Part shown: piece by piece, positions 31,810 to 40,092 of the stretch
How positions within the stretch are numbered: the stretch's first letter is position 1
Layout: each line of letters begins with the position of its first letter
NCBI GenBank assembly: GCA_040544425.1
Contig: JBEONO010000026.1
Span: forward strand, 1 to 40,192
Direction of reading: 5' to 3'
DNA from: Solimicrobium sp040544425
Lineage (GTDB): Bacteria > Pseudomonadota > Gammaproteobacteria > Burkholderiales > Burkholderiaceae_D
Length of the DNA: 40,192 nt
The notes under the pieces: generated by a model
The model's database searches: none
Seen by the model: the letters and a program-made list of their open reading frames with translations, nothing else
What the model was told of the DNA's origin: nothing
Made by a program: the position numbers and the translations under genes

Positions 31810-33471
31810 ATGAGTAATGCAAAACCAGCCGACATGACCCCGGTTATCAATTTGACCAAAATCAGCGGCACCGGACCGAAGCGCAGCCAGCGACCGGTGT
31901 ATGAAAATCTGCTGCCGCCCTGTAACTCGGCCTGCCCCGCCGGAGAAAATATTCAGGCCTGGATGGCGCATGTGCAGGCCGGCCAGTTTCGCACCGCCTG
32001 GGAAACGCTGATCCGCGATAACCCGATGCCGGCCGTGCATGGCCGGGTCTGCTACCACCCCTGTGAATCGAACTGCAGTCGCGAAGAATTGGACAGCCCG
32101 GTCAGTATCCACGCGATCGAACGCTTTCTTGGCGATCAGGCGCTGGCAGGCAAGTGGCCCTTACCGGTTGATGCCCTGCCATCCGGCAAACGCGTGCTGG
32201 TGATTGGTGCCGGTCCCAGTGGTTTGTCGGCCGCCTATCACCTGACGCGGCTCGGTCATACGGTTGAAATTCACGACGCTGGTGCCAAGCCGGGCGGGAT
32301 GCTGCATTTCGGGATTCCCGCCTATCGGATGCCACGCGAAATCCTGATGCAGGAAATCACGCGTATCGAACAGATGGGTGTCAAGATTGTGTTGAATCAC
32401 AAGGTCGATGACTTGCTGGCTGAAAAAATCGCCGGTAACTTCGATGCCGTATTTGTCGCGATCGGCGCGCAGCTCTCGCGCCACGTTGATATCCCTGAAC
32501 GCGATGCGGCCAAAGTGCTGGATGCGGTAACCCTGCTGAAAGACGTCGAGGGCAGCAGCGTACCGTTTCTCGGACGCCGGGTGGTCGTGTATGGCGGTGG
32601 TAATACTGCCATGGATGCAGCACGCACCGCCAAACGTCTGGGCGCAGCCGAGACCCTGATCGTGTGCTGGAGCGACCGCGCCCATATGCCGGTGCATGAT
32701 TTTGAACTGGAGCAAACCGAGGCGGAGGGAATCAAAGTCAAATGGCTGACCGGTATCGATCAGATCGAGGGCAGCAGTCTACAGATTGAACGCATGGAAA
32801 TCGACAAGGACGGCCAGCCCCAGCCGACCGGCAAAACCGAGACGCTGCAGGCCGATGCCGTTGTGCTCGCTCTGGGTCAGAATTCGGACAGCGGCTTTCT
32901 CAAAAAAATTCCGGCGATAGTTTTTCAGAACGACGGCAGCATGATCGTCGGTCCCAACATGATGAGTGGTGAACCCGGTGTGTTCGGCGGTGGCGATCTG
33001 GTCCCCGGCGAGCGGTCGGTGACAATCGCCACCGGCCAAGGTAAAAAAGCTGCCAGACATATCGACGCTTGGCTCAATAATGTGACATACCAACCGGCTC
33101 CGAAACATCAGCCGGTGACGTTTTCAATGTTGAAGCTGTTCAGTTACAGCGATGCCGAACCTTCCGTACAAAAAGAACTGGCGCCGGAAGCACGCACTTC
33201 CTCGTTTGCCGAAGTGATGAGCGGGCTCAGTCAGCAAGACGCGGTGCATGAAGCGCAGCGCTGTCTGTCTTGCGGCAATTGCTTTGAATGCGATAACTGC
33301 CTGGCAGCCTGTCCGGAAACTGCCATTGCCAAGCTCGGGCCGGGACTGGGTTATCAGGTTGACCTGAACCGCTGCACCGGCTGCGCTGTCTGTTTTGATC
33401 AATGTCCCTGTCATGCCATCGAGATGACTGCCGAACCAACCCCTGACCAGGAACTGAATCATGTCCAATAG
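31810..33471 (+). CDS. GltD-like NAD(P)H flavoprotein with C-terminal 2[4Fe-4S] domain
   Basis: A 553-residue protein with glutamate-synthase small-subunit architecture. N-terminal Fe-S cysteines are in CNSAC (C38, C42) and CYHPCESNC (C81, C85, C89). The FAD motif is GAGPSG at 133-138, and the NAD(P)H motif is VYGGGNTAMDAARTAKRLGA near 256-275. GDLVPGERSVTIATGQGKKAA closes the FAD site. The C-terminus adds a ferredoxin-like domain from C485 (CLSCGNCFECDNCLAACP, then CTGCAVCFDQCP). No large glutamate synthase subunit is nearby. Its 3' end overlaps nifJ by 11 nt, so it probably shuttles electrons between ferredoxin, reduced by NifJ, and NAD(P). Confidence 0.88.
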   Translation: MSNAKPADMTPVINLTKISGTGPKRSQRPVYENLLPPCNSACPAGENIQAWMAHVQAGQFRTAWETLIRDNPMPAVHGRVCYHPCESNCSREELDSPVSIHAIERFLGDQALAGKWPLPVDALPSGKRVLVIGAGPSGLSAAYHLTRLGHTVEIHDAGAKPGGMLHFGIPAYRMPREILMQEITRIEQMGVKIVLNHKVDDLLAEKIAGNFDAVFVAIGAQLSRHVDIPERDAAKVLDAVTLLKDVEGSSVPFLGRRVVVYGGGNTAMDAARTAKRLGAAETLIVCWSDRAHMPVHDFELEQTEAEGIKVKWLTGIDQIEGSSLQIERMEIDKDGQPQPTGKTETLQADAVVLALGQNSDSGFLKKIPAIVFQNDGSMIVGPNMMSGEPGVFGGGDLVPGERSVTIATGQGKKAARHIDAWLNNVTYQPAPKHQPVTFSMLKLFSYSDAEPSVQKELAPEARTSSFAEVMSGLSQQDAVHEAQRCLSCGNCFECDNCLAACPETAIAKLGPGLGYQVDLNRCTGCAVCFDQCPCHAIEMTAEPTPDQELNHVQ

Positions 33472-36400
33472 AACCACGATGGATGGCAACACTGCCGTTG
33501 CCCATGTCGCCTACCGCGTCAATGAAGTGTGCGCGATTTATCCGATCACTCCCTCCTCCACCATGGCTGAACTGGCCGATGAATGGGCAGCGCATGGCAC
33601 CCCGAATATCTGGGGCAATATTCCGGTGGTCCAGGAAATGGAGAGCGAAGGTGGCGCGGCAGGCGCGGTGCACGGTGCGCTGCAATCGGGTGCACTGACC
33701 ACTACGTTTACATCGTCGCAAGGTTTGATGTTGATGCTGCCGAATATGTTCAAGATTGCCGGGGAACTGAACTCGACCGTGTTTCAGGTTGCCGCGCGTG
33801 CGGTAGCAACTTCAGCACTGTCCATTTTTGGCGACCACTCGGATGTCATGGCTACCCGCACTACCGGCTTCGCCCTGCTGTCATCGGCCTCGGTGCAGGA
33901 AGCGCATGATGCCGCCCTGATCGCCCAGGTCGCCACGCTGGAAGCGCGCGTGCCGTTTCTGCATTTCTTCGACGGCTTTCGCACCTCGCACGAATTGAAT
34001 ACGCTCAATCTGCTATCGAATCAAGAGATTCGTTCGATGATCGACGACAAACTGGTCAGGGCGCACCGTGCCCGGGCGCTCAATCCCGAGCATCCGTTTA
34101 TCCGCGGCACGGCGCAAAATCCGGATACTTTTTTCCAGTCGCGCGAAGCCACCAATCCCTACTATGACAAAACACCGGCGATTGTCGAAGGCGTGATGGC
34201 GCGCTTCGCAGCGATGACCGGCCGCAAATATGGCCTGTTTGAATACGAAGGCGCACCCGATGCAGAGCGGGTGCTAATTGCGATGGGTTCAGGGGCCGAG
34301 ACTGTCCGCGAAACCGTCAAAGCCCTGTGCAGGCAGGGAGAAAAAGTCGGAGCCCTGCAAGTGCGCCTGTTCCGGCCATTCTCGGCGGCCCATTTCATCG
34401 CCTGCCTGCCCGCTTCAGTGCGCAGCATCGCCGTCCTGGAACAAACCAAGGAACCCGGCGCGCCGGGCGAACCGCTGTATATGGACGTGGTGACGACCAT
34501 CGCGCGTGCCTACACCGAAGGTGAAATGAGCAAGATGCCGCGCATCATCGGCGGTCGTTATGGGCTGTCGTCCAAAAATTTCTCGCCTGCGATGGCGCAT
34601 GCGGTATTGGAAGAATTAAAGCGACCGAATCCGAAAAACGGATTCACTGTCGGGATCAATGACGATCTGACCCATGGCAGTCTAATTTATGATCCGCTGT
34701 TTTCGATTGAACCGGCCAGCGTCAAGACCGCCGTGTTTTATGGTCTGGGCGCCGATGGCACGGTGGGTGCCAACAAGAACACGGTCAAGATCATTGCCGA
34801 AGATGCGAATCTGTTTGCGCAGGGCTATTTTGTGTACGACTCGCACAAGTCCGGGGCGCAGACTGCCTCGCATCTGCGCTTTGGCAGCGAGCCGATCCGC
34901 GCACCGTATCTGATCGCCTCGGCCCAGTTCGTGGCCTGCCATCATTTTGGATTTCTGGAGCGGCTTGACCTGTTGCAAGTTGCTGCCGACGGTGCAGTAT
35001 TTTTATTGAATACCGAATTCCCTGCTGATCAGGTTTGGGATCATCTGCCGCGCTCAGTGCAGCAGGCCGTGATTGCCAAACATTTACAAATGTATGTCAT
35101 CGATGCGTCGCGTGTGGCACGCGAGGCCGGACTGGGCACCTTGACCAACACCATTTTGCAGACCTGTTTTTTTGCGATCTCGGGCGTGCTGCCGCGTGAC
35201 GAGGCGATTCGTCACATCAAGGAATCGATTACCAAGAGCTATGCCAAAAAAGGTGGCGAGGTGGTGGCGAAAAATGATGCCGCCGTCGATGCCGCTTTGG
35301 CGCATTTGCACCAGGTCGTGGTTCCCAAAACAGCGAGCAATCCTGTTGATCTGGCACCTCTCGTACCGGCTGACGCACCGGATTTCGTGAAACGGGTCAC
35401 GGTAAAAATGTTCGCCGGTATCGGTGACACGATCCCGGTCAGCGCCATGCCGGCCGATGGGACTTTTCCATCCGGGACCGCAGCCTTTGAAAAACGTAAT
35501 GTCTCAGACATTGTTGCGCTCTGGGATGAAGAATCGTGTATTCAGTGCGGACAGTGCGCGTTCGTCTGCCCGCACAGTGTGATCCGCTCGCGCTATTACA
35601 ATGAGAGCAAACTGCATGGCGCACCGGCTTCGTTCAAATCGGCACCGGTCAATGCACGCGGTTATCCGGAAGAGCGGTTCACGCTCGAAGTGTATCTGGA
35701 AGACTGCACCGGTTGCGGACTGTGCGTGGAGGCTTGCCCGGTGAGCAGCCCCGATGATGTGAACATCAAGGCGATTAATCTGACTGACAAGGCCCCGATC
35801 CTCGAAACCGGCCGGGCCGATATCGCCTTCTTTGAAACGCTGCCGGTCAATGACCGCGCGCGGGTTGATTTTGAAAACGTGCGCGGTATCCAGTTTCTGC
35901 AGCCGCTGTTTGAATTCCCCGGTGCCTGCGCCGGTTGCGGCGAGACGCCGTATTTGAAATTGCTGTCGCAATTGTTTGGCGACCGCGCTCAGATCGCCAA
36001 TGCTACCGGTTGTTCATCGATCTACGGCGGCAATCTGCCGGTCACACCGTGGGCCGTGAATCACGAAGGTCGCGGTCCGGCCTGGTCGAATTCGCTGTTT
36101 GAAGACAATGCCGAATTTGGTCTGGGCTTCAGACTGGCCGCCGATAAACATCTGGACATGGCCAGAACCATCTTGAGTGCCATGGCACCGCAGGTGGGAC
36201 AGGATCTGGCTGAAACGATTTTGAATGCACCGCAGATTGAAGAATCGCAAATCCGCGCACAGCGCAAGCGGGTTGCCGATCTCAAAACCAGATTGCTGAA
36301 AATCGATTCAGAAGCGGCGCGCGATCTGTTGTCACTGATCGATCATCTGGTGCGCCGCAGTATCTGGATCGTCGGTGGCGATGGCTGGGCTTATGACATC

Positions 36401-37054
36401 GACTATGGCGGACTGGATCATGTGCTGGCAACCGGCCGCAATGTGAATGTGCTGGTGCTTGATACCGAGGTGTATTCCAACACCGGCGGTCAGGCATCGA
36501 AAGCGACGCCGCTGGGTGCGATCGCCAAATTTGCCGCGGCCGGCAAACGTGTAGCGCGCAAGGATCTGGCTCTGCAGGCCATCGCCTATGGCAATATCTA
36601 TGTGGCACAGGTGGCGATGGGTGCCAATCCGCAGCAGACCTTGCTGGCGTTCCGGGAAGCCGAAGCGTATCCGGGCCCATCGCTGATTCTGGCTTACAGT
36701 CAGTGCATTGCCCACGGTATCGACATGCGACATGGCATGAAACAGCAGGAACTGGCGGTAGCCAGCGGCTTCTGGCCACTGATCCGCTTTAATCCGGCGC
36801 TGCGCGAAATCGGGCAAAACCCGTTCTGCATGGATTCGCCACGACCATCGATCCCATTGAAAGATTATGCCTACAACGAGATACGTTTTTCCGGTTTGGT
36901 GCAATCCGACCCGGCCGAAGCCGCAGTGCTGCTTGAAACCGCGCAGCAGGATGTGCTGAAAAAATATCTGGAATATGAAACCCTGTCTGAGCTGGGCGGA
37001 GAACATTTTGATGGAAGCACCGACACCAGTTTGCGGCGTTGGGCGGGGACTTGA
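33461..37054 (+). CDS. nifJ: Pyruvate:ferredoxin (flavodoxin) oxidoreductase
   Basis: A 1197-residue single-chain PFOR, the normal length for the homodimeric form. It oxidises pyruvate and CoA to acetyl-CoA and CO2 and passes electrons to ferredoxin or flavodoxin. In order: domain I (AHVAYRVNEVCAIYPITPSSTMAE, EMESEGGAAGAVHGAL), domain II transketolase-C-like, the gamma domain (FYGLGADGTVGANKNTVKII), and the 2[4Fe-4S] domain at C693 (CIQCGQCAFVCP) and C749 (CTGCGLCVEACP). The TPP domain follows with CAGCGETPYLKLL and GDGWAYDIDYGGLDH (Asp974), then DTEVYSNTGGQASKATP. An oxygen-sensitive enzyme, it fits the upstream FNR box. Its last five codons lie within a 70-bp sequence repeated at 39544. Confidence 0.96.
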   Translation: MSNRTTMDGNTAVAHVAYRVNEVCAIYPITPSSTMAELADEWAAHGTPNIWGNIPVVQEMESEGGAAGAVHGALQSGALTTTFTSSQGLMLMLPNMFKIAGELNSTVFQVAARAVATSALSIFGDHSDVMATRTTGFALLSSASVQEAHDAALIAQVATLEARVPFLHFFDGFRTSHELNTLNLLSNQEIRSMIDDKLVRAHRARALNPEHPFIRGTAQNPDTFFQSREATNPYYDKTPAIVEGVMARFAAMTGRKYGLFEYEGAPDAERVLIAMGSGAETVRETVKALCRQGEKVGALQVRLFRPFSAAHFIACLPASVRSIAVLEQTKEPGAPGEPLYMDVVTTIARAYTEGEMSKMPRIIGGRYGLSSKNFSPAMAHAVLEELKRPNPKNGFTVGINDDLTHGSLIYDPLFSIEPASVKTAVFYGLGADGTVGANKNTVKIIAEDANLFAQGYFVYDSHKSGAQTASHLRFGSEPIRAPYLIASAQFVACHHFGFLERLDLLQVAADGAVFLLNTEFPADQVWDHLPRSVQQAVIAKHLQMYVIDASRVAREAGLGTLTNTILQTCFFAISGVLPRDEAIRHIKESITKSYAKKGGEVVAKNDAAVDAALAHLHQVVVPKTASNPVDLAPLVPADAPDFVKRVTVKMFAGIGDTIPVSAMPADGTFPSGTAAFEKRNVSDIVALWDEESCIQCGQCAFVCPHSVIRSRYYNESKLHGAPASFKSAPVNARGYPEERFTLEVYLEDCTGCGLCVEACPVSSPDDVNIKAINLTDKAPILETGRADIAFFETLPVNDRARVDFENVRGIQFLQPLFEFPGACAGCGETPYLKLLSQLFGDRAQIANATGCSSIYGGNLPVTPWAVNHEGRGPAWSNSLFEDNAEFGLGFRLAADKHLDMARTILSAMAPQVGQDLAETILNAPQIEESQIRAQRKRVADLKTRLLKIDSEAARDLLSLIDHLVRRSIWIVGGDGWAYDIDYGGLDHVLATGRNVNVLVLDTEVYSNTGGQASKATPLGAIAKFAAAGKRVARKDLALQAIAYGNIYVAQVAMGANPQQTLLAFREAEAYPGPSLILAYSQCIAHGIDMRHGMKQQELAVASGFWPLIRFNPALREIGQNPFCMDSPRPSIPLKDYAYNEIRFSGLVQSDPAEAAVLLETAQQDVLKKYLEYETLSELGGEHFDGSTDTSLRRWAGT

Positions 37055-37105
37055 TTGACTCTGTGTGCCAATTGATTTTAAACGCGCAGGCTGGGATGGT
37101 ATCCC
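37036..37105. repeat. 70-bp direct repeat, copy 1 (nifJ tail and 3' flank)
   Basis: Copy 1 of a pair with 39544-39613. By hand alignment 65 of 70 bases agree with no gaps: 25 identical, 14 with five differences, 31 identical. It contains the final RWAGT codons and stop of nifJ and half of the REP palindrome. Confidence 0.9.
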
Positions 37106-37110
37106 AGCCT
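37088..37110. terminator. Perfect 10-bp hairpin after nifJ
   Basis: AGGCTGGGAT and ATCCCAGCCT around GGT, 33 nt after the nifJ stop and touching the stop codon of the convergent pentapeptide gene. No T-run follows. It may end both transcripts. Confidence 0.5.
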
Positions 37111-39151
37111 ACCACCCAAAGACATTCAACTGTATCGATCGTAAAAACTGCATCGCTCTGGATGGCAAGGAGACGAACCAGGTCCAGAGTGACTGCGGTT
37201 TTTTTGGCATACTCGCCGTACTGCCTGCCTGTATTTTTAGCGGCTTCGGCGGCACCGTCACTTTTGATGCCGCATCAGCAAAGCTGAACGTTTTCAATTC
37301 GACCTCTGGAGCAGAAGACAGAGAGTGGCGTGATAGCTGCGGTCCAGAATTCAGCCGTCTACGGTGATAGAAATCAACGATGGAATTATTTGAACCATTT
37401 ATTTTCGGCCTGGGCTCTGGTTTGAAGGTTTTCTTCCGGACTCCGCCCTGCAGATCTTCCGGGAATGACGATGTAACGGTCAAATCTGCTTCATAAAATT
37501 TTTTACCATTCACTGTTGCATTGCTCAAATCAACAGCACCCAAATATGCCCGCGAGAAATCCAGGGTGCTTAAATCGAGCAGACCCGCGAGCTGAGCGCC
37601 ATCCATGTCCAATCCTCTTACATTAACGTTGTAAAAAATTGGCTGGAACAATCTTGTTCCACTAAAACTTGTTTCACTCAAATCCGTGCGCTCAAAATTT
37701 ACGCCTTCAAAATATGCTCCTTGAAAATCCACGCCACGCAATGTACACCATGAGAACTTGAGGCCCACCAACTCCAGATTTTCTTTAAAACTCATATCAG
37801 TCAAATCCGCATCCGAAAAGCTTGCGCGTTCCAAATTCACCTTGTAAAACCTTGCTTCAGTCAAGTTCACATTCATAAATTGTGCTTCCCGCAAAATTGC
37901 CCCACTAAAGTCCATCCCTTTCAGGTTTACGTCGCAAAAGGAAGCTCCACACAAATTTTTACCTTTAAAATTGACACCAGACACATTTGTATTTATTAAA
38001 TCCAAGCGCTCAATGTTAGCGCCCTCAAAACTGGCGTTGCTTAAATCGGAATCTTCAAATGTTGTCCCCGCTAATTTTGCACCATCAAAATTTGCATCAG
38101 TACAATTTGTCTTGGTAAATCGGATATAGCGAATTTTTGAGTCCCTCAGATCTGCCCGGCTCAAATCAGAACCAGTAAAAAGTACATCAATCAGATCCAG
38201 GCCAGAAAAATCCATATCGGCTAGATTAAGACCAATTAGCTTGACACGCGGTTCCTCAACGGTAAACAGTTCCGATCCGAACTGTGGATGGAGCCTGACG
38301 ACATCAACTACGCGCTGTTTAGCTCGCCGAGCGTCTTCACTATCTTCGGCACACAGCACATTTTGTAGCACTTTAATAAATTCGGGCTGAGCCTCATCCA
38401 TATTGGTCATGGAGAATTCGATCTCTTTGGAGCTCATGCCAAGAATTTTAGCAATGGATATCTTTTGAAGACATTGCAATTCGAGTTCACGACGCAGCGC
38501 GTCGTTTATATATTCATCACGAGTAAAGTCACACGTAAAATTATCGCCATCGTCGCCATCGTCGTCACAAATAGGATCTGAGTATGATTGGGAAGAATCT
38601 GAAACTAAACTATGATCACAATCAGACATGGAATCATATTCATCGTTATCAACGGAGTCTGAGTGCGATTCGGAATTTTCCGAAGCCAAAATTGGGACAT
38701 CATTCAGTGCTTCAAACAGTATTCGGGAATAAAAATTTTGCCTCACGGGACCTGATAATTTACTCCTCTGTTCATCTTCCGAGTCTGACTTTTCGACTTT
38801 CGATTGCAGTAGCGGTTCAGCAAGAGCAGAACGTTTGCTTTTTATTCCACCATCCCGGAATTCAGAATGACATGAATTTGATTCACTCATTTTCCTGTCG
38901 GTTGTACGTTCAAGTTTCCTGTGAAAATCCCGGCCTATGTCTAGATTGAACGATCCATACGCCACACCACCAAAAGCTTCATTGGACATAAGATTGTCGT
39001 CGGATTGATAGGAAAGACTAATTCCTTCGTCAACATCTGGAACAGGATCTTCAGTAAATTCGAATTTACTTTTGCTCGGACTCGTAGTTGGAGAAGGATT
39101 CAAATTTGGAGAACTCGCACTTGATGGAAATCTTGGAGAAAAACTTAACAT
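37109..39151 (-). CDS. Large pentapeptide-repeat protein, candidate secreted effector
   Basis: A protein of about 680 residues in four parts. The N-terminal about 45 residues are Ser/Pro/Thr-rich and low in hydrophobic stretches (MLSFSPRFPSSASSPNLNPS), resembling type III secretion leaders. An acidic low-complexity segment lies at roughly 165-215 (CDDDGDDGDN). A pentapeptide-repeat right-handed helix spans about 303-555, some 50 repeats of A(D/N)LXX/F type (LNLADMDFSGLDLIDVLF, LSNASFEGANIERLDL). A basic tail with RRRLNSGPQ ends in LNVFGW. Base composition is visibly AT-richer than the flanking genes. The start is uncertain: no clear Shine-Dalgarno precedes the ATG at 39151, and a TTG at 39208 would add 19 residues. 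Pentapeptide effectors such as PipB exist, but function here is not known. Confidence 0.7.
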   Translation of the reverse strand: MLSFSPRFPSSASSPNLNPSPTTSPSKSKFEFTEDPVPDVDEGISLSYQSDDNLMSNEAFGGVAYGSFNLDIGRDFHRKLERTTDRKMSESNSCHSEFRDGGIKSKRSALAEPLLQSKVEKSDSEDEQRSKLSGPVRQNFYSRILFEALNDVPILASENSESHSDSVDNDEYDSMSDCDHSLVSDSSQSYSDPICDDDGDDGDNFTCDFTRDEYINDALRRELELQCLQKISIAKILGMSSKEIEFSMTNMDEAQPEFIKVLQNVLCAEDSEDARRAKQRVVDVVRLHPQFGSELFTVEEPRVKLIGLNLADMDFSGLDLIDVLFTGSDLSRADLRDSKIRYIRFTKTNCTDANFDGAKLAGTTFEDSDLSNASFEGANIERLDLINTNVSGVNFKGKNLCGASFCDVNLKGMDFSGAILREAQFMNVNLTEARFYKVNLERASFSDADLTDMSFKENLELVGLKFSWCTLRGVDFQGAYFEGVNFERTDLSETSFSGTRLFQPIFYNVNVRGLDMDGAQLAGLLDLSTLDFSRAYLGAVDLSNATVNGKKFYEADLTVTSSFPEDLQGGVRKKTFKPEPRPKINGSNNSIVDFYHRRRLNSGPQLSRHSLSSAPEVELKTFSFADAASKVTVPPKPLKIQAGSTASMPKKPQSLWTWFVSLPSRAMQFLRSIQLNVFGW

Positions 39152-39543
39152 AAAAAATTTTAAACATTGCGTTCTTGCTGGAGGTTTCAAAAAATGTGCT
39201 TCGCACAATTGCGAAATAATGCTTCACGATTTCGCCAGTTTGGCAGCTGAATACTTTCCACTTCAGAGCAGCAGTGTTCTTCCTTTCCTTAAAAGTAGAA
39301 TTAAAAAAATAGATCCGATATTTGAAATCGGATTTCATTTCGGGCGTTGTAGGCTGTCTGATCTGACGCTACTTAATCGGCCAGCGGGTAGATTAACTTT
39401 TTTTAATTTAATTACTCGTTCGGAATTTCACTTAGCTAAAAAATGTTCGACCAAATCATCGCCCGGTCGTTTTAATCGCACTTTGTCGGGATGGATGTCG
39501 GATCAATTAATTCACGTTAACGGTATTGGGGGATGCGCGTGGC
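39152..39543. other. AT-rich leader of the pentapeptide gene
   Basis: No gene is supported. The frames that cross it, on both strands, overlap the start of the pentapeptide gene and lack ribosome sites. AT-rich runs near 39299-39310 and 39399-39415 could hold its promoter. I looked for paired TTCG boxes of the Hrp/PIP kind and found none with standard spacing. Confidence 0.4.
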
Positions 39544-39613
39544 GCGTTGGGCGGGGACTTGATTGACTAGGTGTGTGAATTAATTTTAAACGCGCAGGCT
39601 GGGATGGTATCCC
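39544..39613. repeat. 70-bp direct repeat, copy 2 (displaced nifJ tail)
   Basis: It matches 37036-37105 at 65 of 70 positions. Read in the nifJ frame it again gives RWAGT and a stop, preceded by unrelated sequence, so it is a tail without a gene. It marks the distal boundary of the AT-rich island. Confidence 0.9.
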
Positions 39614-39654
39614 GGCATCAACGGTTGAAGTGCCGGGATGGGATCCCAGCCTGC
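39594..39654. repeat. REP-type nested palindrome
   Basis: The outer 12-bp arms GCAGGCTGGGAT (39594-39605) and ATCCCAGCCTGC (39643-39654) enclose inner 9-bp arms ATCCCGGCA (39609-39617) and TGCCGGGAT (39631-39639). It is intact here, whereas at 37088 only a collapsed version remains. It lies between the island and the kinase gene. Confidence 0.8.
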
Positions 39655-39680
39655 GGTCCTTCGTAAGTGATTGAAGTATT

Positions 39681-40092
39681 TTAAATGACCACTCGTGTTT
39701 CGTTCAAAGGTGCATTCAGCGGGATTGTCATAGAAAAAACAGTGGATTTACCCTCCTCGCTATCCACATGAATATTGCCTCCCAAGGTTGATTTCACGAT
39801 ATTAAAAACGATATTCAGACCGAGGCCACTTCCACCCTGCCCCATCCTCGTTGTGAAGAACGGATCGAATACCCGATCCAGATTTTTTTTAGGAATCCCC
39901 TTGCCGTTGTCGGCAATAACCAGTTTCAGGTGATCTTCATTTTCAATAGCGGCAGAAATGGAAACTACCCCTTTCATGTCATTCGTGAAACCGTGAATTA
40001 ACGAGTTAAGAACCAGATTGGTAATCGCCTGGCCGATTGCCCCCGGGTAGCTGTCCATCTTGATCCCGTCCGGGATATCAACCACTATGTGA
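39681..40092 (-). pseudogene. C-terminal fragment of a sensor histidine kinase
   Basis: The fragment holds a complete ATPase (HATPase_c) region: N-box QAITNLVLNSLIHGF, G1 ADNGKGIP, F-box FDPFFTT and G2 GQGGSGLGLNIV. It starts after a family-typical VDIPDGIKMDSYPG. The dimerisation/phospho-acceptor His domain and sensor are absent. The frame stays open to the window edge, but residues encoded beyond about 40092 (RRQQLKLPGGYCLKSWIHY) do not look like a kinase, so the gene appears broken there. It is convergent with nifJ across the island. Confidence 0.7.

Noticed and set aside
39209..39540. Hrp/PIP-type boxes upstream of the pentapeptide gene
   Set aside because: Several TTCG tetramers occur, but none with the 15-16 nt spacing of known boxes.
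39072..39566. Forward frame opposite the start of the pentapeptide gene
   Set aside because: It overlaps the better-supported minus-strand gene, lacks a ribosome site and ends inside the repeated nifJ tail.
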